The notes under the pieces were generated by a model, which was not told the DNA's origin, did not search any database, and saw only the letters and a program-made list of their open reading frames with translations. The position numbers and the translations under genes are program-made. Source: Variovorax boronicumulans (GTDB lineage Bacteria; Pseudomonadota; Gammaproteobacteria; Burkholderiales; Burkholderiaceae_C). Taken from it: a DNA stretch of 64,000 bases. This document shows positions 39,556-50,281 of the stretch, one piece after another. Within the stretch, counting starts at the first letter, position 1. Each line of letters opens with the position of its first letter. The stretch lies in assembly GCF_029892485.1 (NCBI RefSeq), contig NZ_JARXVG010000001.1:124001-188000 (forward strand), written 5' to 3'.

Positions 39556-40116
39556 TTATTTGGGCAGCAGCACCTTGTCCACCACGTGGATCACACCGTT
39601 CGACTGGTAGACGTTCGGGATCGTGACGATGGCGGTGCCACCCTTCTCATCGGTGAGCGTGATCTTGCCGCCCTTGCTCTTGGCAATCAGCGTGCCCCCG
39701 GCGACGGTCTTCAGTTCGGCGGAGCCCTTGCCGGCCTTGATCTCTTTCTTGAGCTCGGCCGCATCGAGCTTGCCCGACACGACGTGGTAGGTCAGCACGC
39801 CGGTCAGCGCATTCTTGCTCTCGGGCTTGAGCAACGTATCGACCGTGCCGGCCGGCAGTTTCGCGAAGGCCGCATTGGTGGGTGCGAACACGGTGAACGG
39901 ACCCGGGCCCTTGAGCGTGTCGACGAGGCCTGCCGCCTTCACGGCCGCCACCAGCGTGCTGTGGTCCTTGGAGTTGACCGCGTTGTCGATGATGTCCTTG
40001 GTGGGCAGCATCGGCGCGCCACCGACCATGACGCTGGACGCCATCGCCGAATAGGCGCCGGCTGAAAGCGCGACGGCGAGAGTTACGGCTGCGAGGCGAT
40101 GAAGTTTGCTGTGCAT
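39556..40116 (-). CDS. Secreted fasciclin-domain protein
   Basis: 186 residues: Sec signal (KLHRLAAVTLAVALSAGAYSAMA), then one FAS1 domain with DIIDNAVNSKDHSTLVAAVK, GPFTVFAPTNAAFAKLPAGT, LTYHVVSGKLDAAEL and SNGVIHVVDKVLLPK. FAS1 proteins mediate adhesion or surface contacts; the bacterial role is poorly known. The ATG at 40116 is followed directly by the signal peptide; a longer frame to 40221 is not convincing. Confidence 0.93.
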   Translation of the reverse strand: MHSKLHRLAAVTLAVALSAGAYSAMASSVMVGGAPMLPTKDIIDNAVNSKDHSTLVAAVKAAGLVDTLKGPGPFTVFAPTNAAFAKLPAGTVDTLLKPESKNALTGVLTYHVVSGKLDAAELKKEIKAGKGSAELKTVAGGTLIAKSKGGKITLTDEKGGTAIVTIPNVYQSNGVIHVVDKVLLPK

Positions 40117-40261
40117 GAAGGTGCTCCTGTTGGGTGACTGGCGCGCCACGAAAATGCGTGGCGGCTGCCTTCCATACGGCGCGTGGTGCGCAACAGATTC
40201 ATTCATCGCCGAAAAGAGCACGCCCTACAACCATCGAGACGAGCGGACGATGACGCCGCTC

Positions 40262-40567
40262 TCAAGTCCGGAACGAGCGCAGCGTTCGCCATTGCGGACG
40301 CCGCGGCTTCTTTCCGTACGCCAACGCGATGATCAGTCCCACCCCGGCCACCGCGGCGCCGCCCAGCACCGCGGGGTTCAGCAGGAAGCGGCCGATTCGC
40401 GAGCGGCGGGGCTCCTCGTTCGTTTCACCGGAGGCCGCGCGCTCCAGCGGGGTGATCGCCCGCAACTCGTTCGGGTTTTCCTCCGCCTCGAGAACGGCCC
40501 GGGAAATCTCCAGCGGCGTCAGTTCGTCTGCCGCAGGGCCGGAAAGCGTGGTGTCGTTGACGGGCAT
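40262..40567 (-). CDS. Hypothetical membrane-anchored protein
   Basis: 101 residues, not recognised. An acidic soluble N-terminus (DELTPLEISRAVLEAEENPNELRAI), a basic stretch EEPRRSRIGRF, one hydrophobic span (NPAVLGGAAVAGVGLIIALAYG) and a basic C-terminal tail. An AGGAAAG ribosome site precedes the ATG at 40567. Single gene, upstream of the fasciclin gene with 145 bases between. Confidence 0.6.
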   Translation of the reverse strand: MPVNDTTLSGPAADELTPLEISRAVLEAEENPNELRAITPLERAASGETNEEPRRSRIGRFLLNPAVLGGAAVAGVGLIIALAYGKKPRRPQWRTLRSFRT

Positions 40568-40762
40568 GGGAAAGCCTTTCCTCGTAGGTTGATCTTGGGC
40601 TCAAGCCTCGCCTGTGCGCGCGCCGCGGCTGCTCAGCCGGTGGCGGGCATTGGCGTAGGCCAGCACCTTCTACGACGTCCGCGGTCGACACCAACGGCGT
40701 AGAAAGAAACGAATTTCGCAGACGCCTATATTCGGTGAACCGCTTTTTTCCCCCGAACCAAG

Positions 40763-41149
40763 ATGCCATTGAACGCCCACGAACTGAAGCAGCTCGCCGA
40801 AGCCGCAGAACACTCGGCCGAGCCCATTTGCGGTTGCTGGCTGCATCGCACGGCTGCGTGGGAAAGCTTCACCGAAGACCGCTGGCCCACCGACCTGCTG
40901 CAGCGCGTGGGCACGCTGCGCGCCGAAGATATCGACGAGCCGACCTTCGAGGAATTCCATCCGCACGGCACCCGCTACGACTCGGTGGATGCGCCGATCT
41001 CGGTCTCGCACTTTCCGTTCAATCGCTGCGACGTGTTCCGGTGCACGGCGTGCGCGCGGCTGGTGATGCGGTACACCGAGTTCGGTGGCTACTACGTGGA
41101 CCACCGGGCGCGGCGGGTGGATGCCGCGCTGGTGGTTGCCGAGGCTTGA
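40763..41149 (+). CDS. Conserved-looking hypothetical protein with a CxxC pair
   Basis: 128 residues, cytoplasmic, not recognised. Histidine- and cysteine-containing segments stand out: EPICGCWLHRTAAWESFTED near the start, and FNRCDVFRCTACARLVMRYT then GGYYVDHRARRVDA at the end, which suggest a small metal site. TATATT at 40727-40732 is a possible -10. The 195 bases upstream hold no other gene. Confidence 0.68.
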   Translation: MPLNAHELKQLAEAAEHSAEPICGCWLHRTAAWESFTEDRWPTDLLQRVGTLRAEDIDEPTFEEFHPHGTRYDSVDAPISVSHFPFNRCDVFRCTACARLVMRYTEFGGYYVDHRARRVDAALVVAEA

Positions 41150-41270
41150 ATCAGCAGACCTTTTGTACTCCGGTGCAGACGAAACATCGACAAGAAGCCG
41201 AGCGCAGTGAGCAGTTCCGTGACAGCCGATGGCGCCACTCAGACGCCTCGAGTTGCGCAGGCGTGGAACG

Positions 41271-41309
41271 AAAAAAAAAGCCCGCTGTCTGTTCAACAGC
41301 GGGCTTTTT
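41271..41309. terminator. Bidirectional terminator at the 3' side of tRNA-Lys
   Basis: GCCCGCTGT (41280-41288) pairs with ACAGCGGGC (41296-41304). A nine-base A run on the left gives a strong T tract for the minus-strand tRNA-Lys transcript, and TTTTT on the right serves the plus strand. Confidence 0.9.
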
Positions 41310-41327
41310 GTATTCAGCGAGGTTCGG

Positions 41328-41403
41328 TGGTAGGACGTACTGGATTCGAACCAGTGACCAACGGATTAAAAGTCCGCTGCTCTACCAACTGAGCTAACGT
41401 CCC
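41328..41403 (-). tRNA. tRNA-Lys(TTT)
   Basis: 76 bases read from 41403 to 41328, beginning GGGACGTTAGCTCAGTTGG and ending in an encoded CCA. The anticodon loop is CTTTTAA with TTT anticodon between CGGA and TCCG arms; the T-loop GGTTCGAATCC is standard. Confidence 0.97.
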
Positions 41404-41450
41404 GGAACCATTTTTTGCTTCTGCCGACGTTGAATCCGGCAAAGCCAAAG

Positions 41451-41456
41451 ATTATA
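41451..41456 (-). promoter_or_regulatory. -10 box of tRNA-Lys inside the tcdA stop codon
   Basis: Reads TATAAT on the minus strand, with the TAA stop of tcdA inside it. It lies 48 bases before the tRNA 5' end, implying a short leader that is processed off. Confidence 0.55.
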
Positions 41457-42291
41457 GCGTGGCGTTGCTCGCGATTTTGTCGAGAACCCAACCTGCCGCA
41501 CATTGTCCGAAAGTCGCCGTGACGCTCACCACCGAGCCATAGCCGTGGCAATTGAGCGAACCGTCGCCTTCGATCGCACAGGACGCATCGGGTGGCGCAA
41601 CGCTTTCGCGGCTGAAGACGCAGGTCACGCCGATCTTGCGGCCCTCGCGCGGTGCGCCATGGTCCTTGCGCAGGCGCTGCCGAAGCTGGGCGAGCAGCGG
41701 GTCGTGCGTGACAAGCGACAGATCGTCGATGTCCACCTTGTGCGCCTGCCGCTTGCCGCCTGCCGCACCCACGGTAATGAACGCGGCGCGCGATGCGCGT
41801 GCCCATGCGGCCATGGTCAGCTTGGCCTTCACTTGGTCACAGGCGTCGATGACGGCGGTGGCCGGGCCGTTCGCGGCCTGCGCTGCATCGAGCAATGCAA
41901 CCCAGTTGCCAGGCTCCACGAACTCGTCGAGCGCGAGCACCTTGCAATCGGGATTGATCTGCGCGATACGGTCGCGCATGGCCTCGACCTTGGCCTGCCC
42001 CACGGTCGTATCGAGTGCGTGGATCTGCCGGTTGATGTTCGACTCCGACACATGGTCCAAATCGACCAGCGTCAGCCGCCCCACCCCGCTGCGCGCCAGT
42101 GCTTCCACCGCCCACGAGCCCACGCCGCCGATGCCGGCGACCAGGACATGTGCATTGCGGATGCGCGCGGCACCGGCCACGCCGTAGAGCCGCTCCAAGC
42201 CGCCGAAGCGGCGCGCAAAGTCAGGCGCCGCGGTGTCGGTGACGACATCCGCGGCGGCTGGTGTGAACGCTGCTGGAAGGGTGGCGCTCAA
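41452..42291 (-). CDS. tcdA: tRNA threonylcarbamoyladenosine dehydratase TcdA
   Basis: E1-like enzyme (CsdL/YgdL) that cyclises t6A at position 37 of ANN-decoding tRNAs to ct6A. 279 residues: start FARRFGGLERLYGVAGAARI, ATP site VLVAGIGGVGSWAVEALARSG near residue 50, VDLDHVSESNINRQ, VIDACDQVKAKLTM, and the C-terminal KIGVTCVFSRE. Downstream of cpoB by 19 bases and directly before tRNA-Lys, itself a t6A-containing tRNA. Confidence 0.95.
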   Translation of the reverse strand: MSATLPAAFTPAAADVVTDTAAPDFARRFGGLERLYGVAGAARIRNAHVLVAGIGGVGSWAVEALARSGVGRLTLVDLDHVSESNINRQIHALDTTVGQAKVEAMRDRIAQINPDCKVLALDEFVEPGNWVALLDAAQAANGPATAVIDACDQVKAKLTMAAWARASRAAFITVGAAGGKRQAHKVDIDDLSLVTHDPLLAQLRQRLRKDHGAPREGRKIGVTCVFSRESVAPPDASCAIEGDGSLNCHGYGSVVSVTATFGQCAAGWVLDKIASNATL

Positions 42292-42310
42292 GCGGAGGGC
42301 TCCGCCGGCA

Positions 42311-43060
42311 CTAGCGCAGTCGCGAGAGACGCTCGCGGCCCGCCTGTGCAGCTTCGGACTGCGGATAGGCCTTGGCGAGGTCTTCCAGCGTGCGGCGAGC
42401 CGCGCGCGTGTCCTTCAGCTCGATCTGGCAATTCGCGATCGACAGCACGGCTTCAGGGGCCTTGGCGTGATCGGGGGCGAGCGAGAGCATCGAGCGGAAA
42501 TTCGCGATGGCCTCGTTGTAATTGCGCGTGGCGTACTGCGCATTGCCCAGCCAGAACAGCGCCGACGCGTTGTAGCCGCTTTGGGGGTAACGCTTCACGA
42601 ATTCGGCGAAGGCGGTTTGCGCCTGCGCGAATTGGCCGGAACGGAAGACACCGAGCGCGGCTTCGAAGTCCGCCTTTTCCTTGGGATCGGCGTTGAACTC
42701 GCGGCCGTCGACCGACACCTTGGACGGCTCGTTCTGCTTGAGCTTGTCGTCGATGGTGCTCTGGCGCGACTGCATCTCGCTCAGCGTGCGCGTGAGCTGC
42801 TCGTTCTGGCCGGTCATGCGCGCCAGGTCGCCACGCATCTGCTCGATCTGGTTCTGCAGGTCGAGCAGGCTGCGGCGCAGTTGGCCGTTCTCGTCGGTCA
42901 GCCGCTGGTCAGTTTGCTGGCGCATGGCCTCGACCCGCTGCCGCAGATCGAGGATGGCGCGACGCGCCTCGTCATCCTCGAACAGTGCGGCTTGCGACCC
43001 CATCGAGACGCAAAGCAAGGCGGCAGCCAGCGCCGCGCCCCGCAACAGAGCGCGTGGCAT
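42311..43060 (-). CDS. cpoB: Tol-Pal system protein CpoB (YbgF)
   Basis: Periplasmic coordinator of peptidoglycan synthesis and outer-membrane constriction. 249 residues: signal peptide (LLRGAALAAALLCVSMGSQA), a trimerising coiled coil (RRAILDLRQRVEAMRQQTDQ to about residue 110) and a C-terminal TPR domain with QTAFAEFVKRYPQSGYNASA and TRAARRTLEDLAKAYPQSEA. The ATG at 43060 touches the pal stop (TGATG). Confidence 0.93.
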   Translation of the reverse strand: MPRALLRGAALAAALLCVSMGSQAALFEDDEARRAILDLRQRVEAMRQQTDQRLTDENGQLRRSLLDLQNQIEQMRGDLARMTGQNEQLTRTLSEMQSRQSTIDDKLKQNEPSKVSVDGREFNADPKEKADFEAALGVFRSGQFAQAQTAFAEFVKRYPQSGYNASALFWLGNAQYATRNYNEAIANFRSMLSLAPDHAKAPEAVLSIANCQIELKDTRAARRTLEDLAKAYPQSEAAQAGRERLSRLR

Positions 43061-43575
43061 CACCGGGTGTAGCGGATTTCAGCGCGGCGGTTCTGTGCCC
43101 ACGCCTCTTCGCCGCCACCCTGAACGGCCGGCTTTTCCTTGCCGAAGCTCACCGCTTCGATCTGGTTGTCGCTCACGCCCAGCAGGGTCAGTGCACGACG
43201 CACGGCTTCGGCGCGCTTCTGGCCCAGCGCCAGGTTGTACTCACGGCCACCGCGCTCATCGGTATGACCTTCGATCGAGATGCGGCGTTGCGGCGCGCTC
43301 TTCAGGAAGCGGGCATGGCCGTCGATGATCGACTGGAACTCGGGCTTGACCGTATAGCTGTCGTAGTCGAAGTACACGATGCGTTCCACGCCGATGGGGC
43401 CTTGAGCCGTGGCTGCACCCTGGTCGGCATTGACCGGGGTCACGGTGCTGGCGCCGCCTTGCTGGCCTGCGGTACCGCGGCCGTCGGTGACGGGTGTGTC
43501 GTTGAGCTTCGTGCCTGACGAGCAACCAGCGATGAGAGCCACGATGGCCAGCGAATAAATTGTGCGTTTCAACAT
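43060..43575 (-). CDS. pal: Peptidoglycan-associated lipoprotein Pal
   Basis: Outer-membrane lipoprotein that binds peptidoglycan and TolB. 171 residues: lipoprotein signal with IVALIAGCSS (Cys18), a Gly/Thr-rich linker, and an OmpA-like domain with VYFDYDSYTVKPEFQ, SIEGHTDERGGREYNLALGQKRAEAVRRAL. Starts 24 bases after tolB. Confidence 0.97.
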   Translation of the reverse strand: MLKRTIYSLAIVALIAGCSSGTKLNDTPVTDGRGTAGQQGGASTVTPVNADQGAATAQGPIGVERIVYFDYDSYTVKPEFQSIIDGHARFLKSAPQRRISIEGHTDERGGREYNLALGQKRAEAVRRALTLLGVSDNQIEAVSFGKEKPAVQGGGEEAWAQNRRAEIRYTR

Positions 43576-43599
43576 TACGAACTCCTCAAATAAACCTGA

Positions 43600-44916
43600 T
43601 CATTGCTTTTGAAACGGACCCCAGTCCGGTTCTCTGATGTCTCCTGCCTGTCCCGCCAGCCGTGCCTTTATTTTTCCGTCGAGCGTGGTCGTCATGAGCG
43701 CTTCGCGGCCTTGCAGGTGCGTGGCGTAGACGATCAGCTTGCTATTGGGGGCAAAACTCGGGCTCTCGTCGGCAGTGGTGTCGGTGATGGACGCGACATT
43801 GCCGCTCGCCAACTCCATCACCTGGAGTTTGAAGGCACCACCGATGCGCGAGATGTAGGCCAACCACCGGCCATCTCCGCTGACGGACGGAGAAATGTTG
43901 TAGGTGCCGCTGAAGGTGACGCGCGTCGGGTTGCCGCCGCTGGCACTCATCTTGTAGATCTGGGGGGCGCCGCCGCGGTCGCTCACGAAGTAGATCGTGC
44001 CGCCGTCGGCGGAGTAGACCGGTTCGGTATCGATGCTCGCGCTCTGGGTCAGACGGCGCGGTTCGCCGCCGCCGGCCGGGATCGTATAGAGCTGCGAGCC
44101 GCCGTCGCGGCTGAGCGTGACTGCGAGCGAGTTGCCGTCCGGTGCCCAGGCCGGTGCGCTGTTGGAACCCTTGAAGTTCGCCAGCAGGCGACGCTGGCCG
44201 CTGGCCACGTTGTGCACGTAGACCACGGGCTTGCGCGATTCGAAGGACACGTACGCCAATTGCTGCCCGTTGGACGACCAGCACGGCGAGATGATCGGCT
44301 CGGGACTGGCGAGCGCAGCCTGAGCGTTCTCGCCGTCGGCATCGGCCACCCACAGCGAATAGCGGCTGCCACCCTTGGTGACGTAGGCGATGCGGGTCGA
44401 GAAGATGCCCTTCTCGCCGGTCAGCTTTTCATAGACGAAGTCGGCGATGCGGTGCGAGGCGAGGCGCAGGTCGCCCTGCGGCACGGTATAGCTCTGGCCA
44501 CCGAGGTCTTGCCCCTTGACCACGTCCCACAGGCGGAACTTGACGTCGAAGCGGCCGTCGGCGAGCCGGGTGACGCTGCCCACCACCAGCGAATCGGCGG
44601 TGCGCTGGCGCCACAGCGACAGGTCGGGGCGCGAGGCCTCGTCCAGCGCCTGGCCCGAAGCATCGACGCCGCGAAACTGCCCGCTTCGCTCGAGGTCGGC
44701 CTGGACGATGGCCGATATCTTCTGCGGCGAGGAATCCTGGCCTTTGAAAGGAACAAGCGCGATTGGCAATTGCGTCAACCCGACGCCCGACACTTCGACC
44801 CGGAACTGGGCAAGTGCAGGAATCATGGGGGTGGCAGCAAGGGCCGCAATGAGAGTGCGGCGTGCAAATAGCGATGAAGAAGGAGTTGGGATAGGAGCTG
44901 GCAACGGCTTGTTCAT
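43600..44916 (-). CDS. tolB: Tol-Pal system protein TolB
   Basis: Periplasmic beta-propeller protein that interacts with Pal and TolA. 438 residues: N-terminus with a signal peptide (FARRTLIAALAATPMIPALA), an alpha/beta N-domain (QLPIALVPFKGQDSSPQKIS, LRLASHRIADFVYEKLTGEK), and propeller blades with WAPDGNSLAVTLSRDGGSQL, YSADGGTIYFVSDRGG. Started at ATG 44916. No tolQRA genes precede it: the upstream neighbour is divergent msbA. Confidence 0.95.
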   Translation of the reverse strand: MNKPLPAPIPTPSSSLFARRTLIAALAATPMIPALAQFRVEVSGVGLTQLPIALVPFKGQDSSPQKISAIVQADLERSGQFRGVDASGQALDEASRPDLSLWRQRTADSLVVGSVTRLADGRFDVKFRLWDVVKGQDLGGQSYTVPQGDLRLASHRIADFVYEKLTGEKGIFSTRIAYVTKGGSRYSLWVADADGENAQAALASPEPIISPCWSSNGQQLAYVSFESRKPVVYVHNVASGQRRLLANFKGSNSAPAWAPDGNSLAVTLSRDGGSQLYTIPAGGGEPRRLTQSASIDTEPVYSADGGTIYFVSDRGGAPQIYKMSASGGNPTRVTFSGTYNISPSVSGDGRWLAYISRIGGAFKLQVMELASGNVASITDTTADESPSFAPNSKLIVYATHLQGREALMTTTLDGKIKARLAGQAGDIREPDWGPFQKQ

Positions 44917-45065
44917 GCGGTTCGGAGAGGTTTTCGGACAAAAAGTTTCGGTCCGACGCAACGGGCCACATGTTACACACTGGTTTGGCGGCACCGTCAC
45001 AAAACGTTTATCCGGCGATGCGGTCCTACAGGAGCCCCACAAGAAAGCCGCTCCGGGGCGGCCCG

Positions 45066-45071
45066 TAGAAT
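45066..45071 (+). promoter_or_regulatory. -10-like box immediately before msbA
   Basis: TAGAAT, 8 bases before the msbA ATG at 45080; no Shine-Dalgarno sequence follows. Fits a leaderless transcript. Confidence 0.4.
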
Positions 45072-45079
45072 CCGCCGCC

Positions 45080-46864
45080 ATGCAAGCATCCCCTGGCAGC
45101 GAGAACGCGCGCCCTCCCCTGATGCGCCGTCTGGCGCGCCTGATGACCTGGTTCGGCAGCTCGCGCAAATGGTGGGCCGTGGGGCTTTCAGGGGCCATGC
45201 TGGCAGCGATCACCGAGCCGCTGATGGCTGCCCTCTTGAAGCCGTTGCTAGACCGCGGCTTCACCCGCGGCGAGATGCCGCTGTGGTTCGTGCCCGCCGC
45301 CGTGCTGATGCTGTTCGCCGTGCGCGGCATCGCGCAATTCATCTCTCAATATGCCCTGTCGCGCATCGCCAACGAAGGCATGCAGAAGCTGCGCCGGGTG
45401 CTGTTCGAACGTCTGCTGGGGGCCGAGCTCGCCCTGTTCACACGCCAGTCGGCCAGCGCGCTTTCGAACACCGTGGTGTACGAAGTGCAGACCGGCGCGA
45501 TGCTGCTGGTGCAGGCGCTGCTCGGGCTTTCGCGCGACGGCTTCACGCTGATCGCGTTGCTGGGCTACCTGGTCTACCTGAACTGGAAGCTGACGCTGAT
45601 TGTCGCCTTCCTGGTGCCGAGCATCTCCTGGATCATGAAGGTGTTCTCCAAGCGCCTCTACAAGCTCACCCAGCAAGGCCAGCAGGCGACCGACGAGCTG
45701 GCCTACGTGGTCGAGGAAAACGTACTCGCCCACCGCGTCGTGCGGCTGCACGGTGCGGAAGAGGCCCAGGAACGCCGCTTCGAGCAACTGAGCCAGCGCC
45801 TCAACCGCCTGGCCGTGAAGTCCACCATCGCCCAGGCCGCCACCACGCCGCTCACGCAGATGATGGCCTCGCTCGCGCTGTCGATCGTGGTGATGATCGC
45901 CCTCTGGCAAAGCGGCAAGCAGGGCTTCACCGTGGGCGGATTCGTCGCCTACATCACGGCCATGCTGATGCTGATCGCACCGATCCGGCGCCTGGCCGAA
46001 GTGGCCGGCCCGATCACACGCGGGCTCGCCGCGCTCGAACGCGGGCTGATCCTGGTCGACGAGGTCGCGCCCGAGTCGCAGGGCAGCTTCGAGATGGCGC
46101 ACGCCGATGGCCACATCGAGCTGCGCAACGTGCAGGTCAGCTACCGCGGCGATGACGAACAGCGTGCGCTCGACGGCGTGAGCCTGACCATCGAACCCGG
46201 CCAGGTGGTGGCTTTCGTCGGGCCTTCGGGGTCAGGCAAGACCACGCTGGTGAACCTGCTGCCGCGTTTCGTGCAGCCCAGCGGTGGGCAGGTGCTGCTC
46301 GATGGGCACGACACCAGCGAGTGGCGATTGAAGAGCCTGCGCGCGCAGTTCGCGATGGTGAGCCAGGACGTGGTCATGCTCAACGACACGCTGGCTGCCA
46401 ACGTGGCGCTGGGCTCGGAGATCGACCGCGAGCGCGTCAACGAATGCCTGGTCGCCGCCAACCTGAGCGCCCATGTCGACAATCTGCCGCAGGGCATGGA
46501 CACGGTGCTGGGCCACAACGCCACGCAGCTCTCGGGTGGCCAGCGCCAGCGCCTCGCGATTGCGCGCGCGCTCTACAAGAACGCGCCCGTGCTGCTGCTC
46601 GACGAAGCGACCTCGGCGCTCGACACCGAATCCGAACGGCTGGTGCAGGACGCCCTGCAGCGCCTGATGCAGAACCGCACCACGCTGATCGTGGCCCACC
46701 GGCTCTCGACCATCCAGCATGCCGACCGCATCATCGTGATGGAGCAAGGCCGCATCGCCGAGCAAGGCAGCCACGCGCAGCTGATGGCGCTGGACGGGCT
46801 CTATGCGCGCCTGCAGACGCTGGCGGTGCGCAGCGCGACGCCGGGGCAAGACCCGACGCTCTGA
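45080..46864 (+). CDS. msbA: Lipid A export ATP-binding/permease protein MsbA
   Basis: Flips lipid A-core and phospholipids across the inner membrane. 594 residues: six-span exporter domain (residues 20-320, with LMAALLKPLLDRGF and QTGAMLLVQALLG) and an ABC domain with Walker A GPSGSGKTTLVNLLPRF, Q-loop MVSQDVVM, signature [15 protein letters not shown], Walker B LLLLDEATSALD and His loop AHRLSTI. Convergent with rng, 9 bases between stops. Confidence 0.93.
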   Translation: MQASPGSENARPPLMRRLARLMTWFGSSRKWWAVGLSGAMLAAITEPLMAALLKPLLDRGFTRGEMPLWFVPAAVLMLFAVRGIAQFISQYALSRIANEGMQKLRRVLFERLLGAELALFTRQSASALSNTVVYEVQTGAMLLVQALLGLSRDGFTLIALLGYLVYLNWKLTLIVAFLVPSISWIMKVFSKRLYKLTQQGQQATDELAYVVEENVLAHRVVRLHGAEEAQERRFEQLSQRLNRLAVKSTIAQAATTPLTQMMASLALSIVVMIALWQSGKQGFTVGGFVAYITAMLMLIAPIRRLAEVAGPITRGLAALERGLILVDEVAPESQGSFEMAHADGHIELRNVQVSYRGDDEQRALDGVSLTIEPGQVVAFVGPSGSGKTTLVNLLPRFVQPSGGQVLLDGHDTSEWRLKSLRAQFAMVSQDVVMLNDTLAANVALGSEIDRERVNECLVAANLSAHVDNLPQGMDTVLGHNATQLSGGQRQRLAIARALYKNAPVLLLDEATSALDTESERLVQDALQRLMQNRTTLIVAHRLSTIQHADRIIVMEQGRIAEQGSHAQLMALDGLYARLQTLAVRSATPGQDPTL

Positions 46865-46873
46865 GCCGCTCGT

Positions 46874-48400
<1,527 letters not shown>

Positions 48401-48407
48401 GGAATTC

Positions 48408-49016
48408 TTAAGTATTGAAACCGGCGCTGCGAAGCAGCTGCGCGGTCTCGAACATCGGGAGTCCCATGATGCCCGAATAGGACCCGCTGATGTGCTCGAT
48501 GAAGGCGGCCGCGGCGCCCTGGATCGCATAGGCGCCGGCCTTGCCGAGCGGCTCGTCGCTGGCGGCATAGCCGGCGATCTGCTTCTTCGTGATCGCGGCG
48601 AAGCGCACGCGCGACACGCTGAGCGCCGCATGACGGCGGCGGCCGTGCTGCAGCGCGACGGCGGTCAGCACGCGGTGGGTGCTGCCGGACAGGAGCGCCA
48701 GCATGCGCTGGGCATCGCGCGCGTCCTCGGGTTTGCCGAGGATGGTGCGGCCCAGCGCGACCGTGGTGTCGGCACAGAGCACGGGTGCGTCGGGCAGGCC
48801 GAGGCGCTTGCGGCGTGCGACCGCTGCATCGAGCTTGAGGCCGGTGACGCGTTGCACATACGCCGTCGGCGACTCGTTGGGCAGCACGGCTTCGAGCGAC
48901 TCGGCGTCTTCGTCGGCCGTGGCCACCAGGAGTTCATGCCGAACGCCGAGTTGGCCGAGCAATTGGGCGCGGCGCGGGCTTTGCGACGCGAGGTAGATGA
49001 AGTCGGGCAAGTTCAA
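48408..49016 (-). CDS. maf: Maf family nucleotide pyrophosphatase
   Basis: House-cleaning pyrophosphatase that hydrolyses modified or canonical NTPs (dTTP/UTP or m7GTP groups). 202 residues: start [55 protein letters not shown] and the C-terminal [20 protein letters not shown]. The start is a TTG at 49016 preceded by GGAG; no ATG is available. The SQSPRR form fits YceF/YhdE-type members; the exact subgroup is not decided. Confidence 0.93.
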   Translation of the reverse strand: MNLPDFIYLASQSPRRAQLLGQLGVRHELLVATADEDAESLEAVLPNESPTAYVQRVTGLKLDAAVARRKRLGLPDAPVLCADTTVALGRTILGKPEDARDAQRMLALLSGSTHRVLTAVALQHGRRRHAALSVSRVRFAAITKKQIAGYAASDEPLGKAGAYAIQGAAAAFIEHISGSYSGIMGLPMFETAQLLRSAGFNT

Positions 49017-49127
49017 GGCTCCGTGAGGTTCCAGACCGGTCCGTGCGGCAAGCGCGCGGGTCCGAACAGAAAGTGAAGGATGCGCCGGCGGGCGGGCGCC
49101 TTGGCGCGAGCAAGGCGACCGGCCCGG

Positions 49128-49595
49128 TCATTCCCGGTGGTACGGATGGCCTGCGTTGACCGACCACGCCCGGTACAGCTGCTCGACCAGCAGCACCCGC
49201 GCCATGGCATGCGGCAGGGTCAGGTCCGAGAGGCGGATGCGCTCGTGCGCTGCGGCCTTGAAGGTGGGGTCGAGGCCGTCGGGTCCGCCGATGACCAGGG
49301 CCACGTCGTCGCCCTCGCCCTGCCAGGCCTGCAGGCGCGCCGCGAGCGCCTTGGTGGTGAGTGCGGTGCCGCGCTCATCGAGCGCCACGATGCGCATGCC
49401 GCGGGCGATGGCCCCCTCGATGCGTTCGCGTTCGGCGGCGTAGAGCGTCTCCAGGGACTTGGAGCCGCGGGGTTCGGTCTTGACGGCGCGCAACTCGAGC
49501 TTGAGCTCGGGCGGGAAGCGCTTGGCGTAGTCGTCCCAGGCAGTCTGCGCCCAGTCGGGCATGCGCTGCCCGACGGCGACCACCAGCAGCTTCAT
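49128..49595 (-). CDS. rlmH: 23S rRNA pseudouridine-1915 N3-methyltransferase RlmH
   Basis: SPOUT methyltransferase acting on the 70S ribosome. 155 residues: [20 protein letters not shown] start, [17 protein letters not shown], the SAM knot region [14 protein letters not shown] and the C-terminal [24 protein letters not shown] motif ([17 protein letters not shown]) ending HPYHRE. Overlaps rsfS by 4 bases. Confidence 0.97.
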   Translation of the reverse strand: MKLLVVAVGQRMPDWAQTAWDDYAKRFPPELKLELRAVKTEPRGSKSLETLYAAERERIEGAIARGMRIVALDERGTALTTKALAARLQAWQGEGDDVALVIGGPDGLDPTFKAAAHERIRLSDLTLPHAMARVLLVEQLYRAWSVNAGHPYHRE

Positions 49596-50281
49596 GCGCG
49601 GCGGGCTGGCGCCTTCTTGGCAGGCGCCTTCTTTGCCGCGGGCTTGGCTGCTGTCTTCTTGGCAGCGGGCTTGCCGATGACCTTGACCGGCGCACGCGAG
49701 GTCGGCGAGGTCTTCCTGGCGGGCGCCTTCTTCGCAGCCGTTTTTCTTGCGGGCGAGCGGCGAGCCTTCTCGTCCCTGGCTTCCTGTTCGGCGGCCTTGA
49801 CTGCGGTCTTGGCAGCGCTCGAACGGCGCAGCGAAGGCTCCTTGACGGCAGGCTTTTTCTTCTTCTCGCCCGTGTCTTCGGTGCTCGAAGAGGTGCTGGC
49901 GGCAGGCTTGGCGCCGCCGAGCTTGGCGCGCACCGGCTTGTCGCCCCAGATCTCCTCAAGGTGGTAGTACTGGCGGATGGCGGGCTGCATGATGTGGGCC
50001 ACGGCCGCGCCGCAGTCCACGATGATCCACTCGCCGTTGTCCTCGCCCTCGATGCGCGGCTTGCCGAAGCCGGCTTCGCGCACCGCGTCGCGCACGCTGG
50101 CAGCGAGCGCCTTGGTCTGGCGGTTGGAGGTGCCCGAGGCGACGATCACGCGTTCGAACAGCGGCGACAGATGCTCTGTATCGAATACCTGGATGTCCTG
50201 CGCCTTGACGTCTTCGAGTCCATCGATGATGGCTCGCTGGAGTTTCTGGGTGTCTTTCTTGGCGGCGGCTTCAGTGGTCAT
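49592..50281 (-). CDS. rsfS: Ribosomal silencing factor RsfS with long Lys/Ala-rich C-terminal tail
   Basis: RsfS binds L14 and blocks subunit joining when nutrients are short. Residues 10-118 are a normal RsfS core: [72 protein letters not shown]. The family normally ends there, at 105-130 residues. Here about 110 further residues follow, rich in Lys, Ala, Pro and Ser ([32 protein letters not shown]), like bacterial histone-H1-like proteins and probably disordered. Start ATG touches the nadD stop. Confidence 0.93.
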   Translation of the reverse strand: MTTEAAAKKDTQKLQRAIIDGLEDVKAQDIQVFDTEHLSPLFERVIVASGTSNRQTKALAASVRDAVREAGFGKPRIEGEDNGEWIIVDCGAAVAHIMQPAIRQYYHLEEIWGDKPVRAKLGGAKPAASTSSSTEDTGEKKKKPAVKEPSLRRSSAAKTAVKAAEQEARDEKARRSPARKTAAKKAPARKTSPTSRAPVKVIGKPAAKKTAAKPAAKKAPAKKAPARRA

